A stretch of 64,000 nucleotides of DNA from DATFXM01 sp035315885 (GCA_035315885.1 DATFXM010000111.1:1-64000), one strand, 5' to 3'. Positions 1 to 9,309 are shown, counted from the first letter of the stretch. Numbers and translations are program-made. Notes: a model not told the origin generated them from the letters alone.

Positions 1-235
1 CAGCGTACCCAGGCGGGCCTGCGATCCACGAAGACTCGAGCCTTGGACTGGTTCGCAGCGCATTCTTTCAAAAAGACCTCAACAGGGTTTCTGATCCAAC
101 GCGGGCGTCCCGTCGCAACCACATAGTCCGCAAGTTTCCGGCGGGCAAATCCATTCCCGTTGGCATAAGATGCGGCATATCGGCGGATGCTCCAGGAATC
201 CAGCAACACGTCTCAGAACGTAGCAGGTAGTAACA
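1..235. other. Left window edge, no confident gene
   Basis: No recognisable gene lies here. On the plus strand one frame is open from base 1 to a TAG at 124-126 (41 codons); it could be the tail of a gene entering from the left, but the encoded residues match nothing I recognise and an open frame this short is expected by chance. Bases 217-235 contain a weak AGG-type ribosome site in front of the ATG at 236. Confidence 0.3.
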
Positions 236-1021
236 ATGCTAAACACAAAGCCTACTAGCCGACGCTTTGGGTGGATCGCACGTACCCTCGCACCTGTCAT
301 TGCCTGCCTGCTGTTGCCCTCGCTTGTCCCCGCCCAGAAGGAAGGCGCTGCGGCATGGTACTCAGTCGCAACAATCGACCGGGTACAGAAACCTAATCGA
401 GTGGCAACCCGCCCATTGCCTAAACGTCAAAGGGCGCCGCTCATGACGGTTCAGTGGCATCTTCTGAAGCGGCTGAACGGCGGCAAATCGATCGAAGCCG
501 ACCCCTCTGTCAGTCTTGAAACGGACGATCAGATCAAGCTTGTGATAACCGCAAATCAAAACGGCTATCTTTACCTGATCAATCAACCGGAAGGCAAAGA
601 TGGCGTAGTGCTGTTTCCCGACCTTCGAATCAGCGGGGGCAAGAACTACGTGCTGAAAAACCAGGAGTATGTCGTTCCGAGTTACTGCTCGGACTTTGCA
701 GACCCGAAGGACTGCTGGTTTCAAATGCGGCCACCGGGCGGAAAGGAAACGCTGGTGCTGATCTTCAGCAGACAGCAGATCACCACGCTTCCAAACCAGG
801 TGGCCAAAGCCTTTGGTGTGGTTAAGCGTTCAGCTATCGAGGAACTGGTTGCTAACACCGGTCAGAAAGTGGAAAAGAAAACTGGCGAGCTGTCGATTCC
901 CGGCGGACACAGCGCCAAATACGCGACTCGCGTCCGGAACACAAACCCCGCGGACAACGAAGAACTGATTACAACAATCGAAATCAACCACGGAGAAAAG
1001 CCTTCCGTGGGAGGAGCGTAG
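236..1021 (+). CDS. Exported DUF4384-domain protein (first of pair)
   Basis: 261 residues. The N-terminus is basic, then hydrophobic (about residues 11-33, ending LVPAQ), which reads as a signal peptide, so the protein is probably periplasmic or outer-membrane associated. The central part (about residues 70-200) has the DUF4384 pattern: a 'dDqIkl.i.aNqnGYLYLInq' type strand followed by a segment on 'LFPD' and a 'qeYvvPs' strand. DUF4384 domains are beta-rich modules found beside or fused to caspase, TPR and kinase proteins; their ligand is not known. The stop codon is one base from the ATG of the next gene, whose ribosome site (GGAGG) lies inside this gene, so the two are translationally coupled. 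Confidence 0.75.
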   Translation: MLNTKPTSRRFGWIARTLAPVIACLLLPSLVPAQKEGAAAWYSVATIDRVQKPNRVATRPLPKRQRAPLMTVQWHLLKRLNGGKSIEADPSVSLETDDQIKLVITANQNGYLYLINQPEGKDGVVLFPDLRISGGKNYVLKNQEYVVPSYCSDFADPKDCWFQMRPPGGKETLVLIFSRQQITTLPNQVAKAFGVVKRSAIEELVANTGQKVEKKTGELSIPGGHSAKYATRVRNTNPADNEELITTIEINHGEKPSVGGA

Positions 1022-1022
1022 A

Positions 1023-1760
1023 ATGAAAACTCTCATCAGATCCTTGCTAATTATCGGTATGATAGTCTCCGCTTCGGCGGTTCCCGCGATTGCCCAACGC
1101 AAGACCTCGCACATCAAGACCGATCAGAGCAATGCTGAGCTGGCACGTGGTCTTTTTCTCAATAAGCGCGCCGATGCGATGAGCATACTGATTCTTAAGC
1201 TCGAAAGTGGAAGTCTGGTTCCGGTGGATCCGGGACACGAATTCAAGGCGGGCGACCAGATCAAGGTTGAGTTTCAGAGCAACTTCAACGGAATCATTTA
1301 TGTGATTAATATTTCGCCAAGCGGCAAGCGCCGAATCCTGTTTCCCTCCAACAACCCGATGGACAACACGGTGCAGGCTGACCGCCGCTATACCCTGCCT
1401 CCCGGGGGCGACACAATCGAGTTTGATAACGAAGTCGGCACAGAAGTCCTTCAGGTGATAATGGTCAAGCAGCGCATTCCTGCTTTCGATACGGCTATCA
1501 AGGACTCCGGCGGATGGCTTGCTGAAACAGCAGCCAGCGCCGCCGCTGAGCTGCAGGGTGGCATAACCAACAAAGACGTAACTCCCGCCCTGCCCGATGA
1601 GGATCGAGGTAAAATGCAGTCTCGCGACATCATCCTTGCCCCCGGCAAGGACAAAGAGAAGGAAGGCTCGGTCGTGGCTATCCCGGACAAGGCGGGCTCA
1701 GGTGGCAGGCTGAAGCCCGGTGAAATGGCTCCATTCGAGATTCGACTAAAACATACGTGA
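1023..1760 (+). CDS. Exported DUF4384-domain protein (second of pair)
   Basis: 245 residues with a clear signal peptide (MKTLIRSLLIIGMIVSASA, cleavage near AIAQ). Residues about 50-165 repeat the DUF4384 pattern of the upstream gene (LE.GsLvPVdpghEFkaGDQIkveFqsN.nGiIYvIN, then RRILFPSNN). The C-terminal 80 residues are charged and low in hydrophobicity, probably disordered. It is almost certainly a diverged duplicate of the neighbour at 236-1021 and is coupled to it. The role is unknown; by analogy with other DUF4384 genes it may be an accessory of a protease or signalling complex, and the next gene is indeed a serine protease. Confidence 0.75.
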   Translation: MKTLIRSLLIIGMIVSASAVPAIAQRKTSHIKTDQSNAELARGLFLNKRADAMSILILKLESGSLVPVDPGHEFKAGDQIKVEFQSNFNGIIYVINISPSGKRRILFPSNNPMDNTVQADRRYTLPPGGDTIEFDNEVGTEVLQVIMVKQRIPAFDTAIKDSGGWLAETAASAAAELQGGITNKDVTPALPDEDRGKMQSRDIILAPGKDKEKEGSVVAIPDKAGSGGRLKPGEMAPFEIRLKHT

Positions 1761-1764
1761 TGAC

Positions 1765-1799
1765 AGGTGGGCATCGTCGCAAGTCGGCGATGCCCACCT
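1765..1799 (+). terminator. Strong intercistronic hairpin
   Basis: A perfect 12-bp stem (AGGTGGGCATCG, 1765-1776, pairing with 1788-1799) with an 11-base loop starts four bases after the stop of the second DUF4384 gene. There is no U-tract, so it is more likely a transcript-stabilising or attenuating hairpin than a full Rho-independent terminator. It sits 10 bases before the start codon of the downstream protease. Confidence 0.6.
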
Positions 1800-1809
1800 A
1801 GACTTGTTG

Positions 1810-2937
1810 ATGCGTCCATCAATTTCGCGAACCTCCAGCTCAATCCGCCTCACGCTATTCGCTCTAATCGCGCTGGCGTCGCCGCGCAATTTACCCGGTC
1901 AGACACCGAAAGGGGATCTGTCGCCGGAGGTGCGGTCGCGTGTTCGCCAGGCAATCGCCGCGACTGCCCTCGTATTGGTTCGATCCTCGGGCGATGCGGG
2001 CGAGTCGAGGCCTCGAGGGTCGGCGGTTATCGTTCGCAGCGATGGGATCGCAGTAACAAACCTCCACGTGCTAGTGGATGCGCGATCCGGAAAGCCTTAC
2101 GACGAGATCGTGTTGAGCCTCGGTCCGGACGAATCCAACCAGCATGCCGTTCGCTACAAAGCGGTAGTCCTCCTTATAGATCGGGAATCGGACCTTGCAC
2201 TCCTGAGAATCGACAACACCTCAGGAGAAGGCTCGCAAAGTCGCAAGCTAGTCATGCCCACTGTTGAGATGGGAGATTCGGACAATATCAAACTGCTGGA
2301 CGACATCTTCATAATCGGCTATCCCGAGAAGGGCGGCGTTACAGTGACCGTCAACCGCGGAGTAGTTGAAGGAAAGGACGCGCTCTTGAACTGGATTAAG
2401 ACGGATGCGCGGCTGATCCACGGTAACAGCGGTGGCGCGGCGGTCGACAGCGCAGGCAGGCTAATCGGGATACCGACCAAAGTAGTGGCCGATGTACAAC
2501 CCATCGATCGCGATGGAGACGGCTTTCCCGATGACTATCGTCGTTTTGGCGCGGTCGGGTTTCTGAGACCATCGCGTCTGGTGGCGGTAATGCTAGACCG
2601 GCTGGGACGAGAACAGGATCAGACCCCGCTATCCGTACCCACCACACCGAAGGAAATCGAGAGTCCGGTAACAGTCACTGTGCGAGGTACCGTGCGTTCG
2701 AGCGTCAACAAAAAGCCGGTGGCAGGCGCTCTGGTGGGTCTGGTGATAGCTGGAGCAAAAGTCAGCGAGTCTACTTTGCTTACGTGGGGAAGCACTAACG
2801 CGGAAGGTGAGTTCGTGTTGAACAAGCCCGTTCCGCCTGGTCGCTACACGCTTAAGGCTAAGGCGCCGGGTTTGAAGGTTTATACGGGCGAAGTCGAAAT
2901 AAAAAGCCCAGCCGCACCGCTCACCATTGAAATGTAA
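1810..2937 (+). CDS. Exported trypsin-like (HtrA/S1C-type) serine protease with C-terminal carboxypeptidase-regulatory-like domain
   Basis: 375 residues from the ATG at 1810 (TTG codons at 1804 and 1807 are in frame; no clear ribosome site). After an N-terminal hydrophobic segment comes a chymotrypsin-fold protease with a visible triad: His86 in NLHVL, Asp128 in SDLALLRID, Ser207 in GNSGGAAVD. This is the S1C/DegP-like arrangement. Instead of PDZ domains the C-terminus (about 288-375) is a beta-sandwich of the CarboxypepD-regulatory type (V.GtV.s....PVAGAlV ... GEF.l...PPGRYTLkakAPG). A calcium-like acidic loop (DRDGDGFPDDY) lies after the active Ser. It follows two DUF4384 genes in the same direction, so it may act with them in the periplasm; substrate unknown. 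Confidence 0.85.
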   Translation: MRPSISRTSSSIRLTLFALIALASPRNLPGQTPKGDLSPEVRSRVRQAIAATALVLVRSSGDAGESRPRGSAVIVRSDGIAVTNLHVLVDARSGKPYDEIVLSLGPDESNQHAVRYKAVVLLIDRESDLALLRIDNTSGEGSQSRKLVMPTVEMGDSDNIKLLDDIFIIGYPEKGGVTVTVNRGVVEGKDALLNWIKTDARLIHGNSGGAAVDSAGRLIGIPTKVVADVQPIDRDGDGFPDDYRRFGAVGFLRPSRLVAVMLDRLGREQDQTPLSVPTTPKEIESPVTVTVRGTVRSSVNKKPVAGALVGLVIAGAKVSESTLLTWGSTNAEGEFVLNKPVPPGRYTLKAKAPGLKVYTGEVEIKSPAAPLTIEM

Positions 2938-3165
2938 GATCTCAAAATGTAAGCCCATCAGGCCCTTCCCGGTTTGATTTTCACCGAGTGAATCGCCGCT
3001 GTTTCCTGTTAACCACCAACCGATCCCGGTTTGACGCAAAGAGCGCAAAGGCTCGCAAGGACGCAAAGGTTCTTGAGTTCTTTGCGTCTTTGCGAGCCTT
3101 TGCGTGAAACGCGTACTACTTAAACGCGCATTGCGGGGACAGCGGAAATTGCCCCAGTCACAGAT
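2938..3165. repeat. Convergent junction with long inverted repeat of the GCAAAGACGCAAAG type
   Basis: Between the convergent protease (+) and metalloprotease (-) genes. Bases 3045-3068 and 3080-3103 form a 24-bp stem with one mismatch and an 11-base loop, built from the motif CGCAAAG. No U-tract is visible on either side. A looser copy of the same motif family occurs at 11832-11930. It is likely to act as a transcription barrier or mRNA end for both genes. Confidence 0.7.
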
Positions 3166-5349
3166 TTATTTGTCACGTTTCTTTTTCTTGGCGCCGGAGC
3201 CCTTCTTGGAGGAAGACTTCCCTGACGACGCGTCACGCCCACCCTCGGCTGGCAACAACCCGGCGTAGCCTCGAAGGGCCGACGAAACCGCGGTGTCCCC
3301 CGTTCCTCCGTTCTCAGAGATACGCGAACGCGCGGCCTTGAGCCGCGATACGGCTTCGGTCAGATGCGTGGCGCCGCCACCGAGAGCTACGTAGACGCCC
3401 ACGTCCGGATGAAGAAGCGTCGCCGCCGCGTCGTTGTCCGCGGTTGATTGCGGGAAGTTCACCCAGACATCCGTCTCGCCTCGAGCTCCAAACGGTACTC
3501 CGGCGATGGCCCACATCACATCGAGCTGAATCAGATGTCTGCCGGGACGATCGAATGCAAACCCTCGCGAACTCCAGTACAACCTCGTCTGGGCGGTGAG
3601 GCTGCGGCCAGGCTCGAGGTTTTCGATTTTTCCGCTCTCGCACTCGATGATGAACGTCGGCATCGGTCGAACGACTCCGTTAGGGTTAGTGACGGTGATG
3701 TAGCTGTAAAGAGCCTGAAGTCGAATGTCGTTCGGTGCGGGAATCGGGCGGTCGGAATTGTTTGTGAGCGTCCATGTGACGCGCACCGGTTCGCCGAGAT
3801 GAATCTGCGCGTGATCCGGCTTCACGGTCAGCTCGAGATCTTCAGCAGAAAAGTAATGCCGGTCGGTGTCTGCCTGCGGAACTGTAGAGGAGTGGCCTGA
3901 CCCAAACGTCATTCCACCGGGTCGTACCGTCGGATCAGGAAAATGGATCAGGTGATGTCGTACGTGATCGTTGAATCCCAGATGAATGTTGTCGGGAAAG
4001 ACACCGGGTTCGCCTGAAGCCGCTGTTCCGAGAACATCCGCAACGCTGGGCGTCGTGGTCATAATGGAATTGTCGGGCCCGTTTTCCTGTTCCTGGTGAA
4101 TCTGATTGAAACCGTGGCCCAGCTCGTGGCTTGCGCTGCGCAAGTATGCTCGCGGCACATTGCGCTGCATCTGGTTTTGGGCCGTACCAAAGAACGAGGA
4201 ATCACCCGACGGGTATCCGTCGTCGCTGAAACTCGCCGAGCCCTCTCGAGGGACACCGATCTGATCGTACATTACCCCTCGCCCGCACCCGAGCCTTGCG
4301 GGTACAACGAGCAAATGAAAATGCCATTCCGCGTCGAGATTAGTCGATGGGTTTCGGACGTTGAGCATTAGCGCATGAAGATTGGCGTCCGACCAACAAT
4401 TCGTGGGATTGACACCGCCAGGCACAGGAATGTCCTTCTGGTCATAGGTCACACTCAAGTCCCAGCCGGCTGTCTTAAACACCGATTTGAAATCTTCGTT
4501 TCCCGGCCCTGGGACGCCCGGCACCTGTTTTGGCGGAGGAACCGATCCGATGAGCGTATCGATTTCAACTGTAGCCTTGCGAAAGTAGGTTGAGACCCAT
4601 CCCATCTTGAACGATCCCTTTTCGACTCCGCCTTGCAGTAGTTTGCCTTCAAAGTACACGCTGGTGTATCCAGCCGGCGCTACCGCAGGGCCCAGGACAA
4701 GTTGAATTGTTCGCGTGCCGGGTGAAGGCGGAAAGGTACCGTTGAACTGCCCAGCCGGTGGCTGCGTGTACACGTATTCCTGAGCGGTGAGGGTGAAGAC
4801 GCACTTCGACGTAAAGGCGGTGGGCATCTCGATCTTAGTAACTTTGAGATAAGAGTAGTATTTGTCGCGCGCGTATATCGGAATTCCCAATTTGACTGGT
4901 AGAAAATTGGTTGGGGCGGGCCTGACTGCAACGCTGGCCGGCTCGACGACCGGACCCGGCAGTCCGATCGAGGGATTCAAGAAGCGATAAAGATCTCCGC
5001 TGAGCGTAGTCTTTCCGCCCGACTTCTCGACTCGCATAGTGCCGTGAAAGATGCTGGAGCCGGTCTTCGGCTGGAAAGTTATCCGATAGCATCCTGCCCT
5101 AAGGTTGATAACGCAAAGGTGAGACGGGGAGCCTGAACCAATCCCACCTGTGCCCGGCTGAGTCGTTATGTCGCCCTGCTGAAGGTCCCCTGCCGCAGTT
5201 CTCGCTTCGCCTGCGTCTGCTGGAGAGACTGGCTCCGAAATCGGGACAAATCCGATGAACGCCTTGGTTGACGACGGAGTGGGCTCCGCGGTCGTCGGCT
5301 CGGTGGATTCCTCGTGCGAATGAGCGTGTGTCTTTCGATTCTCCATCAT
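3166..5349 (-). CDS. Metzincin-like zinc metalloprotease, multidomain
   Basis: 727 residues from the ATG at 5349, which has AAAGGAG five bases upstream; a longer in-frame start at 5379 lacks a ribosome site. There is no signal peptide; the N-terminus is His/Glu/Thr/Pro rich. The catalytic signature is HELGHGFNQIH (His408, Glu409, His412, His418), the zinc-binding HExxHxxxxxH of metzincins, followed about 15 residues later by SIMT, a candidate Met-turn. The usual Gly at position 8 of the motif is Asn. Around 540-640 there is an immunoglobulin-like beta domain (VRVTWTLTNNSDRPI...), and the C-terminus is Lys/Ser rich (KKGSGAKKKKRDK). The family is not one I can name. A 12-bp direct repeat upstream (5384-5418) may be an operator. 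Confidence 0.65.
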   Translation of the reverse strand: MMENRKTHAHSHEESTEPTTAEPTPSSTKAFIGFVPISEPVSPADAGEARTAAGDLQQGDITTQPGTGGIGSGSPSHLCVINLRAGCYRITFQPKTGSSIFHGTMRVEKSGGKTTLSGDLYRFLNPSIGLPGPVVEPASVAVRPAPTNFLPVKLGIPIYARDKYYSYLKVTKIEMPTAFTSKCVFTLTAQEYVYTQPPAGQFNGTFPPSPGTRTIQLVLGPAVAPAGYTSVYFEGKLLQGGVEKGSFKMGWVSTYFRKATVEIDTLIGSVPPPKQVPGVPGPGNEDFKSVFKTAGWDLSVTYDQKDIPVPGGVNPTNCWSDANLHALMLNVRNPSTNLDAEWHFHLLVVPARLGCGRGVMYDQIGVPREGSASFSDDGYPSGDSSFFGTAQNQMQRNVPRAYLRSASHELGHGFNQIHQEQENGPDNSIMTTTPSVADVLGTAASGEPGVFPDNIHLGFNDHVRHHLIHFPDPTVRPGGMTFGSGHSSTVPQADTDRHYFSAEDLELTVKPDHAQIHLGEPVRVTWTLTNNSDRPIPAPNDIRLQALYSYITVTNPNGVVRPMPTFIIECESGKIENLEPGRSLTAQTRLYWSSRGFAFDRPGRHLIQLDVMWAIAGVPFGARGETDVWVNFPQSTADNDAAATLLHPDVGVYVALGGGATHLTEAVSRLKAARSRISENGGTGDTAVSSALRGYAGLLPAEGGRDASSGKSSSKKGSGAKKKKRDK

Positions 5350-5383
5350 TGACTCCTTTCGAGGTTGTTTGTGGACCACTAAA

Positions 5384-5418
5384 CGCCTAATAGACGCCTT
5401 ATGAACCGCCTAATAGAC
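5384..5418 (-). promoter_or_regulatory. Direct repeat, possible operator of the metalloprotease gene
   Basis: The 12-mer CGCCTAATAGAC occurs at 5384-5395 and again at 5407-5418, 23 bp apart (two helical turns), 35-69 bp upstream of the metalloprotease start. Tandem sites with this spacing are typical of OmpR/PhoB-type regulators. No promoter hexamers were assigned with confidence. Confidence 0.35.
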
Positions 5419-5580
5419 ATGGACGGGAACCGGACGATGAGTAATGCCACCAGCGATCAGTCCTGCGCACAGAGTGCCGGGTTAACGACGCGCTACAGTC
5501 ATAACTCTTTCAAAACCCTTCGGGATTGAAGCTTCTGTTTGGGATTTATTGTGATACTGCTTTGTAAGTCTGATTCGATG

Positions 5581-5865
5581 TCAGGTTTTTCGCTCGTACT
5601 CGAACTCACAGCCATCGCTGTCCACGAATTTGAGGAAATCGCCGGAGATTGAATACCGGTACGTTGTCAGCGCATCCGTAGCAGTTGTGATTCGGACTTC
5701 GCTTTCACTCACTAGCTGATAGGTTCCGGCGTCCCACCATATAAAGTTCTGCGCGGGGCCTTTTTTCGCGAGATACCGCGAGGGTTCGAAGAACTCGATT
5801 TCATCAGGATACCGCTTATCGCACTCAGCCGTCGAAATCTTTCGCCATTTTCCTGCGATGCCCAT
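5581..5865 (-). CDS. Small lipocalin-like hypothetical protein
   Basis: 94 residues from the ATG at 5865, chosen because AAGGAGAG lies four bases upstream; the frame is open further up but those codons have no ribosome site. The sequence starts MGIAGKWRKI and consists of alternating beta-strand-like segments (WWDAGTYQLVSESEVRI, YRYSISGDFLKFVD), which recalls small lipocalin-type barrels in which G.W is the first-strand signature. No signal peptide, so cytoplasmic. Function unknown. It stands alone, divergent from the VWA gene at 6088. Confidence 0.6.
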   Translation of the reverse strand: MGIAGKWRKISTAECDKRYPDEIEFFEPSRYLAKKGPAQNFIWWDAGTYQLVSESEVRITTATDALTTYRYSISGDFLKFVDSDGCEFEYERKT

Positions 5866-6087
5866 GTCGCTCTCCTTAAGAGAATTTTCAACACAAAGTT
5901 GTAAGGATGCAACGCAACACACAGGGTCAGCAGTCGGTACCTTGCCTTTCAGTGGATGATAAATATACTTGTTCGGGCGCGCGACTCTTTCCCCAACAAA
6001 TCGCGTTCGTCCCGCGCACATCGGGTATCGAACAAGCACGCCGAAGTCAGAACCGAATTTCTCGTACTTTTTGAAGGACAAGAAGAG

Positions 6088-9000
6088 ATGCTGCGTTCAT
6101 TCAGACCAAAAGCTTCCATCGACAACATCACTCCCGTTACGCCCCAAGTCAGGGTTGCCGCCTTCGCCGTAGTCTTTCTGGCTACGTTGCTGATCGCGTC
6201 CGCAATTACCCCGGCTCGCCAAACCGCGGACGATCCGTGCACTCCCAAACCCGGGTGCTTCGTGTTTCCTCAACGCGATATCTCCTTCCTGGTTGATACG
6301 TCGGGGAGCATCGCGCAACACGGGCAGGCATATAATTCGACGATCGAAGGTCTGATTCGAGCCGTTAAAGATCCGACAACGTTTCCGCGCAATGGGTCTA
6401 CCGCGGTATCGGTGGTCGTATTCAACGGAGCAGCAACCGTAGCGGTATCGCTCACTGACGTCACTTCAGAAGCCATCGCACAGGACATCGCATCTACACT
6501 CGAGACCTTGAAGTGCTCAGACATTAAGACGCCGGTGTTTCCCTGCCCTTTTGGTCAAACCAGCTATACTGCCGGAATCAAGGCAGCCGACGGCGACGTC
6601 AGCAAGAAGCGTGCGCTGAATCCAAAACCAGGCGCTATACGAACGTTTGTTCTCATCACCGACGGTCATCCAGAAGATCCTGACTTCGGCGTCACCGCCG
6701 CCGAACAGGCGCGCAACGCCTCGCTTCAGTTGGGAATCCCTTTTGAGTTTAACGCGATCCTTGTGACGCTGGATCCTGCGACCGACGAGTTCCAGGTTGC
6801 GAAGAGCATTGTCGATCAATTGGTGTTTCCCGCGCCGACTACCGATCTCCCGGGAGCAACGCTGGTAATTCCTCCCGGCGATTGCGACGTCGATGGCGCG
6901 ACGTTCGGACCGGACTGCTCGCGTCAGGCAAACCAGCTCGCAGAACTCTCTCGACGAATTATCCAGGGTCCGGTTCCGTCGGTCTCATTCACTGTGACTA
7001 CCGAGAGCGACACCAATCCCAACACAGCCGTAATTCAGGGCGGCCCGGTGTCGCTGCGACAGGCTATCGAGCAGGCAAACTGCAATGGCGGGTCAGCCAA
7101 GATCTCGTTCGCCGATGCGGTGCGCGGAAAGACAATCACTCTCACAAGTCCGCTTCCTCCGCTCAGCGCTCCTGACATCGGGATCGACGGATGCGGCGGA
7201 GCGGACTGCACTCCCGCAGTGACGCTCGACGGCGGCGGCAGCATCAACAACGGACTTGCCCTCCGCTCAGGTCGTGACACCGTCCGGGGCCTGCACCTCA
7301 AAAACTTCGCGCGCGCTGCGGTGGCGATTGAACCACTGTGTTTGAACGACTCGGTGGGTCACAACATCGTGGAGCTGAACGTCCTCGAGAACAGTCCTTC
7401 AGGCGTAATCGTCAGCGAGACTATTCCACAGCGCATCGCACCATCAAAAGTTGCCGAGGTTTCGGACGGGGCAAACACGCGAAATAAAATCTCGAAGAAC
7501 ACAATTACTCGAAACGCCCCCGGTCCCGACGCTGCGCCTGCAGCGTTGATAGATTTGGGAGCAGACGGCCCGACCCCCAACGATGACGGCGACACCGACA
7601 CCGGACCCAATGGCCTGTTGAACTTTCCGGATTCTCTTTCGGCCGTCGCAGCCGCCGGTGGAACCGTCAAACTTTCGGGCAAGCTAAACAGCCCGCCGGT
7701 AGACGGCTCGACGGTCGAGATCTACGCCGTCACACGCCTGAGAACCGTGGAGAGCGACATCGTCATAGACGGTGTTGCCTACCTTGCTACCGCTACGGTG
7801 GCTGACGACGGAACCTTTGTCGTCGAGGGCGTGACTCCGTCGCCAAGCGGAGTGTACACGGCGCTGGTGATTGACAACTCGGGAGCCGGGAGTCTCGATG
7901 GCTCGGCGAATACATCAGAACTGATGTTTGATTCGGCCAATACCCGTCTACCCCGATCCAATGCTACTGCATCAGCGACAATCCCGTTCGGCAGCGCAAA
8001 CATCGGCACACCGGTGTCGAAGCCCGTAGATGTCAGCAACACTGGAACTGCGCCGCTGATTATCACCGGCTGTTCTATCGGCAGGTGCCCGGGAGCAAAC
8101 TCGGACAACAGGACGCAATTCAGCATAATTGGTTGTCCGACCGTTCCGGTGAATCCGGGAAGTACCGTAACCATTACAGTGACCTTCAATGCGACTGCTT
8201 GCGGCCCGGCTAATGCGTGTCTGCTCTTGCAGACCAACGATCCGTTCAAGCCGCAAGTTGCGATCCAATTGACGGCGACTGCCACTGCGCCGGGGCGCGC
8301 GGTGTTGCAGGGGAGCGATACATTCACATTCAAGCGGCGCGCAGCTCACGGTGCGCCGGTTGCGAATCCGAGGTCGATTACATTCGCGGTGAGCAATCCG
8401 GGATGCCAGGCGCTTTCGATCCCGACGGCGAGGTTTACGCGTGGAGGTGCACTGGACACCAGCGGAGTCTTCTCTGTTGTCGTAGACGGCACCCAGGGCG
8501 GTTTCCCGGCCACGATCCCCTCTCAAGGGTCGGTGACCTTCCGCGTTTTCTTCAATCCAGTGATTCCGGCGGTGGTCCAGAGCGGCTCCCCGGGAGTGAA
8601 AGACGTCCTTCCCGACAATTTCACGGATCAGTTAACGCTTCAGCCATCCGCCGGTGATCCGGTAGTGGTGAATCTGAATGGACGGGTCAAGCGAGGCTTG
8701 ATTGTGATCGATCCGCACAATCCGGCAAATCCACCGATTGTCACTCTCTGCCGGTCGGGCAATGAGTTCATCGTCGAGTTCTCGGAGTACGATGCGAATC
8801 TCAATCCGTCCCTCACGACATATCAATTCCTGGATGGATCAGGCAAGAATGTCGGAAACCCAATCAACGTGGACCTGGCGCAGGCGGTCTCTTCGCGCAA
8901 TCTGCTCAAGGGACAGAGCTTCACGGTGACTCAGCGCTTCACCGGAGCTAACGACAACGACGACGTTCGATTTGTGGATATCACGATCAGGGACGGCGAG

Positions 9001-9207
9001 GGCAGCACTACGGTGCGAAGTTCCCAGCTCGGGACATCGTGTTCGTCGAGTCTGGCGGCACCAGCAGGTCAATCGCTTCACGTCACGAGCATGGGGATAC
9101 GTCCGATCGAGTACGAAATTATTGGCGAACGGCTTGGTGGTTATCGCGTCAAACTAATGCGCTCGGATCCCTTAGTCCGGGGTTCGGTCTCAAACGCGAG
9201 TCACTGA
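6088..9207 (+). CDS. Large exported VWA-domain surface protein with choice-of-anchor-D-like repeats
   Basis: 1039 residues from the ATG at 6088 (AAGGACAAGAAGAG just upstream; an earlier in-frame ATG at 5956 would put 44 residues before the signal sequence). Hydrophobic segment VAAFAVVFLATLLIASA marks a signal peptide. A von Willebrand A domain follows with an intact MIDAS start (DTSGS) and FVLITDGHPED. Then comes a segment with parallel beta-helix character (TTESDTNPNTA...LRQAIEQANCNGG, resembling CSLREA-type surface repeats), then immunoglobulin-like ASPM/SPD-2/Hydin or choice-of-anchor D modules (SNTGTAPLIITGC...TVTITVTFNA). Likely a cell-surface adhesin or ligand-binding protein. No catalytic site seen. 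Confidence 0.7.
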   Translation: MLRSFRPKASIDNITPVTPQVRVAAFAVVFLATLLIASAITPARQTADDPCTPKPGCFVFPQRDISFLVDTSGSIAQHGQAYNSTIEGLIRAVKDPTTFPRNGSTAVSVVVFNGAATVAVSLTDVTSEAIAQDIASTLETLKCSDIKTPVFPCPFGQTSYTAGIKAADGDVSKKRALNPKPGAIRTFVLITDGHPEDPDFGVTAAEQARNASLQLGIPFEFNAILVTLDPATDEFQVAKSIVDQLVFPAPTTDLPGATLVIPPGDCDVDGATFGPDCSRQANQLAELSRRIIQGPVPSVSFTVTTESDTNPNTAVIQGGPVSLRQAIEQANCNGGSAKISFADAVRGKTITLTSPLPPLSAPDIGIDGCGGADCTPAVTLDGGGSINNGLALRSGRDTVRGLHLKNFARAAVAIEPLCLNDSVGHNIVELNVLENSPSGVIVSETIPQRIAPSKVAEVSDGANTRNKISKNTITRNAPGPDAAPAALIDLGADGPTPNDDGDTDTGPNGLLNFPDSLSAVAAAGGTVKLSGKLNSPPVDGSTVEIYAVTRLRTVESDIVIDGVAYLATATVADDGTFVVEGVTPSPSGVYTALVIDNSGAGSLDGSANTSELMFDSANTRLPRSNATASATIPFGSANIGTPVSKPVDVSNTGTAPLIITGCSIGRCPGANSDNRTQFSIIGCPTVPVNPGSTVTITVTFNATACGPANACLLLQTNDPFKPQVAIQLTATATAPGRAVLQGSDTFTFKRRAAHGAPVANPRSITFAVSNPGCQALSIPTARFTRGGALDTSGVFSVVVDGTQGGFPATIPSQGSVTFRVFFNPVIPAVVQSGSPGVKDVLPDNFTDQLTLQPSAGDPVVVNLNGRVKRGLIVIDPHNPANPPIVTLCRSGNEFIVEFSEYDANLNPSLTTYQFLDGSGKNVGNPINVDLAQAVSSRNLLKGQSFTVTQRFTGANDNDDVRFVDITIRDGEGSTTVRSSQLGTSCSSSLAAPAGQSLHVTSMGIRPIEYEIIGERLGGYRVKLMRSDPLVRGSVSNASH

Positions 9208-9279
9208 GACCGAGCGGGAGCGGAGCGCGACAACCCGAACGAAATTTAATTTAAGGCTCTAGAAAGTTCATGTCATCTC

Positions 9280-9309
9280 TTGATTGCGGCATCGGGTCAG
9301 GATTAGAAT
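9280..9309 (+). promoter_or_regulatory. Candidate sigma-70 promoter of the VWFA pair
   Basis: TTGATT (9280-9285), an 18-bp spacer and TAGAAT (9304-9309). It would give a leader of about 190 bases before the VWFA-related gene at 9506. The rest of the 298-bp gap (9208-9505) shows nothing else recognisable. Confidence 0.35.

Noticed and set aside
1..126. 41-codon frame open at the left edge
   Set aside because: Too short and unrecognised to call a gene tail.
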